From an uncultured Mollicutes bacterium (GTDB taxonomy: Bacteria > Bacillota_I > Bacilli_A > RF39 > UBA660): a DNA stretch of 18,652 bases. The DNA lies in NCBI GenBank assembly GCA_900543055.1, contig UQQI01000030.1, positions 1-18,652 of the forward strand, in the 5' to 3' direction. Of the stretch, positions 6,770 to 13,927 are shown piece after piece (position 1 is the stretch's first letter; each line of letters opens with the position of its first letter). The notes beneath the pieces were generated by a model. The model was not told where the DNA came from, ran no database searches, and was given only the letters and a program-made list of their open reading frames with translations. The position numbers and the translations under genes are program-made.

Positions 6770-7665
6770 TAACATACCCCATTTTTAATCAAATCTATAC
6801 TACCACTATAGCAATACCCATAACTATTAGAATTATCTCTAAACTCTATATAAGCATAAATCTTACCATTTGAAACATAATACCAACTACTATCACTAGG
6901 ATAATACTTTAAACTAGAATCAGCTGGTATCATTGAAATAATAAGTTCTTGATTACCTCTTTCTAAATTACTTATATTATTTTCACGAATATATTTTTCA
7001 ATACTTTTATAAACTGAATTACTTAAACTTTTACTAGAACTATCATCGAGTATTATATTATCGTCAGATGAAAAATTATAATTCTTAGAAACATTAGTAT
7101 GTCTTACAATTTCTTTAGAATAATATTCAATATTTCTAAGAGCATCTGCTTCTCTTTCAGTATCACTACCAAGCAAACTCGACTTTTTAATCAAGTCACT
7201 AGAATCTTCTAAATAACTATTATCTATTCCATACTTGTTAAGTACTTCATCAAAATATTTTTTAAACTTACTATAATAATCATCACTATATTTAGTAACT
7301 TTAATTACAGAAGTAGTAGTAAGTAAATTATTACTAATCAATAACTTAACAGCACTATCAACTGCTTCTTTATTACTACTACTTTTCTCTATATTTTGAT
7401 TATATAAACATCTTGTATTTTTACTAAAAAACATAATATGATTAATTTTATAATCTTTATTAACTACAAAAGCAAAATCAACATCACCATCTATATTTAC
7501 TTCAAACATATTCAAATAATTTGTATAACTTATAATTCTGTCACTTGAACCAATATTCTTCTTTATATCTGGTAAACATACCTTTATAAAGTAGACAATC
7601 ATTGATATTAAAAGAACAATAACCTCAATAATTGCGACAATTTTATCAGACTTACTACTACCCAT
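6769..7665 (-). CDS. Single-pass membrane protein with an RsgI-like segment
   Basis: A 298-residue protein encoded directly after the division PBP. It has a basic N-terminus, a membrane helix at about 9-28 and an extracytoplasmic remainder. Residues about 54-124 (from FEVNIDGDVDFAFVVNKDYK through EAVDSAVKLLISNNLL to IKVTKY) follow the layout of the middle domain of RsgI-type anti-sigma factors: a strand with an I-D-x-D-like start, an N-K turn, a D/E-A-V helix ending in NNLL. The cytoplasmic anti-sigma helix of true RsgI is missing here, since only about 8 residues precede the membrane. It therefore cannot be a standard anti-sigma factor. The C-terminal third has an aromatic-rich motif (SSWYYVSNGKIYAYIEF) and three Cys. 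GGAGG lies 6 bases before the ATG at 7665; the GTG at 7671 is too close to it. It overlaps the PBP gene by 8 bases. The RsgI link is tentative. Stop TAA. Confidence 0.72.
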   Translation of the reverse strand: MGSSKSDKIVAIIEVIVLLISMIVYFIKVCLPDIKKNIGSSDRIISYTNYLNMFEVNIDGDVDFAFVVNKDYKINHIMFFSKNTRCLYNQNIEKSSSNKEAVDSAVKLLISNNLLTTTSVIKVTKYSDDYYSKFKKYFDEVLNKYGIDNSYLEDSSDLIKKSSLLGSDTEREADALRNIEYYSKEIVRHTNVSKNYNFSSDDNIILDDSSSKSLSNSVYKSIEKYIRENNISNLERGNQELIISMIPADSSLKYYPSDSSWYYVSNGKIYAYIEFRDNSNSYGYCYSGSIDLIKNGVC

Positions 7666-9814
7666 TTTCACCCTCCGTACTAAACCTTGGATTCAATGTT
7701 AAAATAATTTCCATACCATCACTTATTTGTGTTGATTCTGCAACAGACTGGGTACTAACATAGCCAACTCCATCTAATTTAACTTTTATTCCAAGATTAT
7801 TTAAAATACTCTTAGCAACCTTAGAAGAAAGTCCAACAACAGATGGAACTGTAATATTACTATCATTTGTTATTAAATAAACTGTATCATTAGTTGTTAT
7901 TACATCACCACTACTAGGAGTTTGTTTAACTATCTTATCTCCTTGTCCTAAAACAACATAATTAATTTTATTTGATTCAAGTTCAAGTTTTACCTTATCA
8001 ATTTTTTTATTAATATAATTTTTTACTTTATAATCATTAATTTCTACTTTATTACTACTATCATCATTACCATAATACTTAGAAAGATTATTAACGATTT
8101 CTTTAACTGCATTACTTATTGGTTTTTGAGAACCACCTGATGGACGTTTTACTGATGCATATATAATTACTCGAGGATTACTCTTTGGATAAACTCCAGA
8201 AAATGAAGAAATTATATCATCTTTACCATTCAAATATCCTCCACTTTTTTCATTAGCAATCTGAGCAGTACCAGTTTTACCAATAAGTTCTCCACTATCT
8301 ATTCTATATCCAGAACCAGTATTTCCAATACCATTAACAGTATCATCCATTAACTTCATCATCTTATTTACTGTATCAGTTGAGGCCACTCTTTCAATCT
8401 CAGTCCTTTTATTTTCCAAGACAACCTCTCCAGTTTCACTATCAACTATTTTAGAAATCAAATATGGTTCAAGTAACATACCATCATTTGTAAGAGGAGT
8501 CATTGCTTTTACATTTTGAATTGGCGTTGTTGTAATACCTTGTCCAAACCCAGCATTATATATTTCAGTCTCATACTTAAATTCTAAATTTCCACGACTC
8601 TCATTAGGTATTTCAATACCTGTTTTCTTACCAAAACCAAGTTTTTTAAAATATTGTCTAAGCATTACACTATTCATATGATTTTTAATTAAATTAATAA
8701 CTCCAACGTTACTTGATAAAGCATAACCTTTATCATAACTAATTACACCCCAACCATTTCTGTTCCAATCACCTATTTCAGTTCCATCACTTGTTACATA
8801 AACTCCAGACTTATATGTCTCAGAACCATTATAAACTCCATTTTCCATAGCTGCCATATAAGTAAATGTCTTCATAGTAGAACCAGGTTCATATGGACTT
8901 TGACTAAGCATATCAAGATAATTTGTAATATTTCTCTTATTAGGATCAAAACTAGGACTAGTGGCCGTTGCAAGTACTGCTCCTGTCTTAGCATCCAATA
9001 AAGTTATATGAAACCATTCCCAGTCATAATCTTTATCACTATTATTAAGTGCTTGTTCAACAAAAAATTGTACATTAGAGTCAAGTGTTAAATAAATATC
9101 TTTTCCTTGTTCTGCATCTTTTGTAATAACTGGTGTATCTGCAATTTTATATCCTTTTAAATCTTTTTGATAAGTAGTAGAACCATCCCTACCTTTTAAT
9201 ATACTATTATACTGGTTTTCAACACCCATCTCACCTTTAATAGAAGAAGACTCATCATCACTATTACTCTTAGCATAACCAATTGTATATGATGCAAATT
9301 GTCCTTTAGGATAATATCTTTTAAATGTTTCATAGAAGTCAAGACCAGGTAAATTAAGATCTTCTATTTTTTTCTTTGTAAGTTCATTAAGTCCTTTACC
9401 TTTACTTCCAAACTCAGTCTGGTAAGCATCACGATTTAAATATTTTAAAACCTCATCCTTTTCCATTCCAAGAATTGGAGCAAGTGCCTCTGCTGTTTTT
9501 TCTTTATCAACTACATGTTGAGGTTTATTTTTATTTGTTGTTCTCTTACTTGATAAGTACGCTATCAACTTATAAGAAGAAACATTCTGAGCAAGAGTAT
9601 CACCATCACTAGAATATATGGTTCCACGTTTAGCAGAAATTATATCAGTTTTAGTATTTCTCTTACTAGCAAGTTCTTTTAAATTTATTCCATCAACTTC
9701 CTTAGATAGTCCAAGTTGAATGACTCTGCCAATCATTAGGCAAAATAAAAGAAGAGAAATAAAAACTATTACTCTTGAATATTTAATATTATTTCCCTTC
9801 TTACGCTTTTTCAA
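7658..9814 (-). CDS. pbpB: Division-specific class B PBP (PBP2x/PbpB type) with PASTA domains
   Basis: A transpeptidase that cross-links septal peptidoglycan, working with FtsL and a SEDS glycosyltransferase at the division site. In 718 residues: cytoplasmic basic tail, membrane helix about 14-33, pedestal domain with RGTIYSSDGDTLA near 63-75, and transpeptidase domain about 240-580. All three active-site motifs are intact: STMK at 312-315 (catalytic Ser312), SSN at 367-369 and KTG at 513-515. Two PASTA-like repeats follow, about 592-650 and 653-709, the second opening VPSVVGLSSKVAKSIL. This matches PBP2x/PBP2B/SpoVD architecture; SpoVD is less likely because it sits in the mraZ cluster after ftsL. 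Transcription is from the mraZ promoter, and the next gene overlaps by 8 bases. The start is a TTG preceded by AGGAAGTGA at normal spacing; no in-frame ATG fits better. Stop TAG. Confidence 0.93.
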   Translation of the reverse strand: MKKRKKGNNIKYSRVIVFISLLLFCLMIGRVIQLGLSKEVDGINLKELASKRNTKTDIISAKRGTIYSSDGDTLAQNVSSYKLIAYLSSKRTTNKNKPQHVVDKEKTAEALAPILGMEKDEVLKYLNRDAYQTEFGSKGKGLNELTKKKIEDLNLPGLDFYETFKRYYPKGQFASYTIGYAKSNSDDESSSIKGEMGVENQYNSILKGRDGSTTYQKDLKGYKIADTPVITKDAEQGKDIYLTLDSNVQFFVEQALNNSDKDYDWEWFHITLLDAKTGAVLATATSPSFDPNKRNITNYLDMLSQSPYEPGSTMKTFTYMAAMENGVYNGSETYKSGVYVTSDGTEIGDWNRNGWGVISYDKGYALSSNVGVINLIKNHMNSVMLRQYFKKLGFGKKTGIEIPNESRGNLEFKYETEIYNAGFGQGITTTPIQNVKAMTPLTNDGMLLEPYLISKIVDSETGEVVLENKRTEIERVASTDTVNKMMKLMDDTVNGIGNTGSGYRIDSGELIGKTGTAQIANEKSGGYLNGKDDIISSFSGVYPKSNPRVIIYASVKRPSGGSQKPISNAVKEIVNNLSKYYGNDDSSNKVEINDYKVKNYINKKIDKVKLELESNKINYVVLGQGDKIVKQTPSSGDVITTNDTVYLITNDSNITVPSVVGLSSKVAKSILNNLGIKVKLDGVGYVSTQSVAESTQISDGMEIILTLNPRFSTEGENG

Positions 9815-9828
9815 GATATCACTTCCTA

Positions 9829-10137
9829 TTAGTTATCTTCTTTATCATCTGTTATAGTTTTAATATTACTATTATTATAACTCAAACCTTGTTGTTCTGC
9901 AACTTCTTGTATTTTTGTTAAAGATGCTAATTCATCTATAGCCATAGCAAGTGACTCATTAGTTTTCTTTTGCTCTTCTATTTGCTTCTTTTGTTTTTCT
10001 ACTTCAAAATTAATTTCAGACAAAGTTGCTTTAGAAAAGACAATTGATATTGGAGAAATAACCAGTAAAAAAATAGACAAAGAATAAATCAATTTTTCAA
10101 ACTTTGATATCTTATACTTCTTTTTTACTTTTTTCAT
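9829..10137 (-). CDS. ftsL: Cell division protein FtsL-like
   Basis: A small bitopic divisome protein, 102 residues, that acts in the FtsL/DivIC/FtsQ complex to activate septal wall synthesis. Sequence identity is always low in this family, so the call rests on architecture and position. A very basic cytoplasmic tail (1-15) and one membrane helix (about 16-34) come first. A Glu/Lys/Gln-rich heptad-like coiled coil (about 40-72) follows, then the typical TKIQEVAEQQGL ending (family pattern: I-x-x-x-A-x-x-x-G-(L/M)). It lies between rsmH (11-base gap) and the division PBP (14-base gap), as in Bacillus and Streptococcus. AGGAG precedes the ATG. Stop TAA. Confidence 0.87.
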   Translation of the reverse strand: MKKVKKKYKISKFEKLIYSLSIFLLVISPISIVFSKATLSEINFEVEKQKKQIEEQKKTNESLAMAIDELASLTKIQEVAEQQGLSYNNSNIKTITDDKEDN

Positions 10138-10148
10138 AACCCCATCTC

Positions 10149-11075
10149 CTATTTTATTCTCTCAATTACCCTAAGTTTAGAACTCCTTGCTCTTGGATTA
10201 TTTTCGATTTCTTCTTCACTCGGAATAATTGCTTTATTAACAACTAATTTAAAATCAGGTAAATATTCATCTGGAATATTAGGCATTCCTTTAACTTTAT
10301 CATCAACCTTAGTCTTCTCTTTAAAATAGTTTTTAACTAATCTATCTTCTAATGAATGAAATGTTATAACTGCAACTCTTCCACCAACTCTCAAAAGTTC
10401 TAATGCTTGTGAAAGTGCAGGCTCAATTACATCTAGTTCATGATTTACTTCTATTCTTATTGCTTGAAAAATTTGTCTTGCCGGATGCTTATTAATCCTA
10501 TATTTCATAGGGACACCACTTTTAATCACTTCAACAAGCTCAAGTGTTGTCTCAATTGGCTTATTTTTTCTATATTCTACAATTTTCCTTGCAATACTTT
10601 TAGAAAATTTATCTTCACCATATTTATAAAATATTCTAGATAAATCTTGTTCACTATATTCATTAACTACTTCATATGCAGATAATTTTTGTTCTCTATC
10701 CATTCTCATATCAAGTCTAGCATCATTATGAAATGAAAATCCTCGACTTTCGTCGTCTAGTTGAGGAGAACTAACTCCAAGATCAAATAATACTGCATCA
10801 ACTTTATTAATATCTCTTTTATTTAATTCTTCTTTCATATTAACAAAGTTACTTTTTATGATAGTGAAGTTAGTACCGATCTTATTAAGTCGATCAGTAC
10901 TATACCGAATAGCTTCACTATCTTGATCAAAGGCGAATAAATACCCCTTATTTACTCTCTCTAAGATGTTACTACTATGTCCACCATAACCTAGTGTAGC
11001 ATCTACTACAATACTATTTTCTTTTAAATTTAGGGAGGAAATAGATTCCTGAAGTAAAACGCTTATATGTTTCAT
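10149..11075 (-). CDS. rsmH: 16S rRNA m4C1402 N4-methyltransferase RsmH (MraW)
   Basis: Methylates N4 of cytidine 1402 in 16S rRNA using S-adenosylmethionine, tuning the ribosomal P site. The 308 residues are standard for the family. The start HISVLLQESI, the SAM-binding stretch VVDATLGYGGHS (about 23-34), AFDQDSEAI, the VLFDLGVSSPQLD motif, RGFSFHNDARLDMRMD, ARQIFQAIRIEVN, VITFHSLEDRLVK and the end NPRARSSKLRVIERIK are all well conserved, with no missing catalytic segment. The ATG overlaps the mraZ stop codon as TAATG, so translation is probably coupled; a weak GAG-type binding site lies upstream. Second gene of the division operon. Stop TAG. Confidence 0.97.
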   Translation of the reverse strand: MKHISVLLQESISSLNLKENSIVVDATLGYGGHSSNILERVNKGYLFAFDQDSEAIRYSTDRLNKIGTNFTIIKSNFVNMKEELNKRDINKVDAVLFDLGVSSPQLDDESRGFSFHNDARLDMRMDREQKLSAYEVVNEYSEQDLSRIFYKYGEDKFSKSIARKIVEYRKNKPIETTLELVEVIKSGVPMKYRINKHPARQIFQAIRIEVNHELDVIEPALSQALELLRVGGRVAVITFHSLEDRLVKNYFKEKTKVDDKVKGMPNIPDEYLPDFKLVVNKAIIPSEEEIENNPRARSSKLRVIERIK

Positions 11076-11512
11076 TATAAATTCACACTCTCATTAAATA
11101 AATTTTCGGCTATGTCAGACATAATGTCTTTTGTAGAATTAAAAAAACTCTCCCAATTATCACAGGACCATATCTCAATTCTGTCGCCTGTTCCAATTAT
11201 AACACAATCTTTAATAAGATGGGCATAATTAATAAGAACAGGAGAAATATTAATACGACCTTGTTTATCTAATTCCACATTAGTAGCACCTGACATAAAG
11301 AAACGATTAAAGTCTCTCGCATCTTTCTTAGTGAATGGAAGTTCATTAAGTTTATTAGAAATTTTATTAAAAGTATCTATTGAATAACAAAATAAACAAT
11401 AATCAATACCACGAGTAATAATAAAACTATTACCAATTTCGTCTCTAAATTTACTAGGTATAATAATCCTACCCTTTTCATCAATTGTATAATGATATTC
11501 CCCAATAAACAT
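11075..11512 (-). CDS. mraZ: Transcriptional regulator MraZ
   Basis: DNA-binding autorepressor or regulator of the division and cell-wall cluster; forms ring-shaped oligomers. The 145 residues contain two SpoVT/AbrB-like halves with the family signatures MFIGEYHYTIDEKGRIIIPSKFR at the N-terminus (given here as a landmark through residue 23) and ELDKQGRINISPVLINYA in the second half. A GTG four codons upstream (11524) would give a longer frame, but family members begin at MF(I/M)GEY and the GGGGGA binding site suits ATG 11512. Just upstream are three GTGG(T/G) boxes with 10-base periodicity, the expected MraZ operator, so it is very probably autoregulated. The gene opens a seven-gene unit. Stop TAA overlapping rsmH. 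Confidence 0.96.
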   Translation of the reverse strand: MFIGEYHYTIDEKGRIIIPSKFRDEIGNSFIITRGIDYCLFCYSIDTFNKISNKLNELPFTKKDARDFNRFFMSGATNVELDKQGRINISPVLINYAHLIKDCVIIGTGDRIEIWSCDNWESFFNSTKDIMSDIAENLFNESVNL

Positions 11513-11519
11513 ATAATCC

Positions 11520-11544
11520 CCCACATTTCACCACAATCAACCAC
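11520..11544 (-). promoter_or_regulatory. MraZ operator: three direct boxes
   Basis: On the minus strand GTGGT (11544-11540), GTGGT (11534-11530) and GTGGG (11524-11520) are separated by exactly 5 bases each, giving a 10-base period. This is the known MraZ-box layout. The boxes begin about 9 bases after the -10 element, so they cover the start site and early leader. The last one abuts the GGGGGA ribosome binding site. Confidence 0.88.
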
Positions 11545-11552
11545 TACCTATT

Positions 11553-11580
11553 ATTATAGTACAATAATAAATATTTAAAA
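11553..11580 (-). promoter_or_regulatory. Promoter of the mraZ division operon
   Basis: A perfect TATAAT lies at 11558-11553 on the minus strand. A weak -35 candidate TTTTAA lies at 11580-11575 with a 16-base spacer. The position immediately upstream of the MraZ boxes supports the -10; the -35 is poor, which would fit an activated or low-strength promoter. Confidence 0.65.
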
Positions 11581-11600
11581 GTAAATAATTCAAAAAAAGA

Positions 11601-11630
11601 TTTCACATTTATTTACAAATATTTACAAAA
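11601..11630 (-). repeat. Three 10-bp phased repeats upstream of the mraZ promoter
   Basis: Plus-strand blocks TTTCACATTT, ATTTACAAAT and ATTTACAAAA lie end to end (11601-11610, 11611-11620, 11621-11630). On the minus strand these give a TGTAAA-like core at an exact 10-base period (TGTGAAA in the third). The block lies about 20-50 bases upstream of the weak -35. It could be a regulator site on one DNA face or simply an A/T-rich bend. Confidence 0.35.
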
Positions 11631-11652
11631 AAGAGTGCCAAATAAACACTCT
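11627..11652 (-). terminator. Terminator of the prepilin-like gene
   Basis: AGAGTG (11632-11637) pairs with CACTCT (11647-11652), a 6-bp stem with a 9-base loop, followed on the minus strand by six T. It starts right after the stop codon at 11654 and separates the prepilin-like gene from mraZ. Confidence 0.75.
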
Positions 11653-11653
11653 A

Positions 11654-13852
11654 TTAAAAATTACAATAATTTTCATTAATATAGCTTGCTCCATCATCAA
11701 CGGTATATAACACATCTTTACTACAATTACCTTTTCCAGTAAGTTTATTACTATTTCCAGCAACATCATAAACTATTATTCTCCATCTTGCTGCTCCTCC
11801 ATACTTTATCCATATACCATTATTAGAAGATTTCCCACTAACAGCAGTTCTAAAGTGCGAACAATATTTTTTCTTATGATTAAAACTATAATCCATTTCA
11901 ACAGCAGCCATGCCAGAACCATTACTATTATCATGCCATGCAAAATGCCCTACCGTTTGACCATAAGTTTTTTTATTTACTGGATGTTGTGGTTTTTTAC
12001 AATTATTAAAGTTTGAAGTTCTAGTTAATGTAGGTGGTGTCTTATCTATTTTTATGTTTGTTGATGCATAATCCGAACAATTTGTCGAGTCCGTTGGTCT
12101 AGTTGCCATTTTATTACAAACTCTTATATATACTGCTTGATTTCTTTCAGCTGTAAATGGCGATGTTTTATACACATTTTTACCATATGAATTATAATTT
12201 TCATTATTATATATAACCCAATTTTTTTTATCATAACTGTAATACCAATAACCTAAGTTGGATGTTGTTGTTGTTTTTACTGTTAAACTAAAATCCTTAT
12301 TTGTCCAATTTCCATTTGTTGGATTTGTTATCGTTGGCTTATTTGGTTTACAAGGTTCTAAACTACATGAACTTCCTCCACTTGATTTATCATAAGCTGA
12401 ACATCTCACAGAACTATCATATTTTGAATATGCTAACTGATTTTTTGTACTAGTTCCACAGAAAGTATTTGCAGAAGATGAACATGTATCTCCATCTTCG
12501 TATCTAACCTCTTTACAACAATCAAACCTATTACATTCTGCAACATTTTTCATAGTTTCAGAACATTTTGCACCAGTATGCTTGTCTTTAGTACCAACTG
12601 TGTCCATTTTCGTTCCATTAGATCCACATTTTTTTGAACATGTTCCTTCTTTTATAACATTATTTTTATCTTTAACAACAACACTGCATTCTTTATATAT
12701 AGTATAATCTGCACTATCCTTTGTAACATTTCCAGCATTATCTTTTACAGATACATAAACCTTCTTTGTACTTCCATCATATTTATTTCCTGGAATAGTT
12801 AGAGAATAACTAGTTTTATATGCCTTATACTCACTATCAGTACATGTCTTATCATCTGTTCTAATACAAACTTTAAGTTCTTCAAATGATGACATTTTAT
12901 CATTATCGGTAGCACTTAAACTAACTTTAGCAGATAAACTAGCGAACTCTTCTTTTGATGTAACCTTTATTGAATTTATTACAGGTGGTAAATTATCAAT
13001 CTTATATGGCTCAAAAATAATCGGAGAAGTTAATTTTTCTGTTAAATTTCCACCAACTACATCAGTTGCACTTTCAATCTTTAAAGCCAATCTATAACTA
13101 CCAGTTTCACCACTTGGTGTTAATATTTCATTTGACTTTATAGTAATCTTTTTATTATTTAAAATATCTTGTTTTTGTTTTTCTATAGATTGCCCTTTAA
13201 AAGTAGCATATTGTAATAAATCATCTGAGTAAGCTTGCCCTTCTTTAAGCCAAGCATATTTAACCTTTACCCCATTATTTATTCCAGTATTACTAGATAA
13301 AACAATCCTAACAGGATATTTTTTCTTATCTGTATTTTTATAATATTTAGGCGATACATCAACATCAAGTTTTACAGCATCATATCCACAAGAAGAATCC
13401 TGATCTATCCCTCCAGTTGGATAAGTAACATTTACTTTTCCACTTTCAAGTTTTACTTTTTTATTACTAGTAGTACCACATCCAATTTGAGTAGAATATG
13501 CATATTTTCCATCAAGCTTTACAACTTTAACATATGTCTTATCTGAATTACAAGAAATACCATTTTCTTGAATATCTTTTATTAATTTTTTCTCATTCAT
13601 CTGATCATATGTAATATACGCACATCCAGAAAGTTTCTTACCAAACAAATCATCAGAATAAGAATCAACATATAATTTAGCACTACTCTCAACAGAATCT
13701 TTATAAGTACTATACTTTTTCATAGTATTTGCTTCTATTATATTTCTAATAACAGGTAAAGACAAAGCAGTTATTAAACCTAAAATAGAAATAGTTACTA
13801 GTAATTCTACTAATGTAAAACCTTTTCTTCTAACATTATGTCCTTTACTCAT
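11654..13852 (-). CDS. Very long prepilin-leader surface protein, cysteine-rich
   Basis: The N-terminus has a class-III (type IV prepilin) signal: basic leader ending RRKG (residues 8-11), then FTLVELL with Phe at mature +1 and Glu at +5, then a hydrophobic helix to about residue 37. A prepilin peptidase would cut after Gly11. At 732 residues it is several times longer than ordinary pilins. Later parts: a region with paired Cys (77-155), Ig-like segments ending DNAGN (371-375) and DVAGN (696-700), a core with 12 Cys between 389 and 501, then a Trp/Tyr-rich segment. The Cys number suggests disulphide bonding outside the cell. No pilus ATPase, platform or prepilin peptidase gene is in the window, so it could be a tip-type minor pilin or adhesin for an assembly system encoded elsewhere. 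ATG 13852 is chosen over GTG 13861 because an AAGG/AGTGG site precedes it. It has its own promoter and terminator. Stop TAA. Confidence 0.82.
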   Translation of the reverse strand: MSKGHNVRRKGFTLVELLVTISILGLITALSLPVIRNIIEANTMKKYSTYKDSVESSAKLYVDSYSDDLFGKKLSGCAYITYDQMNEKKLIKDIQENGISCNSDKTYVKVVKLDGKYAYSTQIGCGTTSNKKVKLESGKVNVTYPTGGIDQDSSCGYDAVKLDVDVSPKYYKNTDKKKYPVRIVLSSNTGINNGVKVKYAWLKEGQAYSDDLLQYATFKGQSIEKQKQDILNNKKITIKSNEILTPSGETGSYRLALKIESATDVVGGNLTEKLTSPIIFEPYKIDNLPPVINSIKVTSKEEFASLSAKVSLSATDNDKMSSFEELKVCIRTDDKTCTDSEYKAYKTSYSLTIPGNKYDGSTKKVYVSVKDNAGNVTKDSADYTIYKECSVVVKDKNNVIKEGTCSKKCGSNGTKMDTVGTKDKHTGAKCSETMKNVAECNRFDCCKEVRYEDGDTCSSSANTFCGTSTKNQLAYSKYDSSVRCSAYDKSSGGSSCSLEPCKPNKPTITNPTNGNWTNKDFSLTVKTTTTSNLGYWYYSYDKKNWVIYNNENYNSYGKNVYKTSPFTAERNQAVYIRVCNKMATRPTDSTNCSDYASTNIKIDKTPPTLTRTSNFNNCKKPQHPVNKKTYGQTVGHFAWHDNSNGSGMAAVEMDYSFNHKKKYCSHFRTAVSGKSSNNGIWIKYGGAARWRIIVYDVAGNSNKLTGKGNCSKDVLYTVDDGASYINENYCNF

Positions 13853-13875
13853 AATTACCACTTACCTTTAATAAA

Positions 13876-13884
13876 AATATAACA
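13876..13884 (-). promoter_or_regulatory. Extended -10 promoter of the prepilin-like gene
   Basis: On the minus strand TG-T-TATATT (13884-13876) is an extended -10 element 24 bases before the ATG at 13852. No convincing -35 is present; the upstream DNA is the T-rich tail of the preceding terminator. Confidence 0.5.
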
Positions 13885-13890
13885 TAAAGA

Positions 13891-13927
13891 AAAGAAAAAA
13901 GATATTTATTTTTCATAAAATATCTTT
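13891..13927 (-). terminator. Terminator overlapping the end of the sortase-anchored protein gene
   Basis: AAAGATATTT (13898-13907) and AAATATCTTT (13918-13927) form a perfect 10-bp stem with a 10-base loop, followed on the minus strand by TTTCTTT. The stem includes the final codons and the TAA stop of the gene ending at 13906. Confidence 0.75.

Noticed and set aside
10440..10643. Plus-strand frame inside rsmH
   Set aside because: rsmH is unambiguous over the same bases; this is a shadow.
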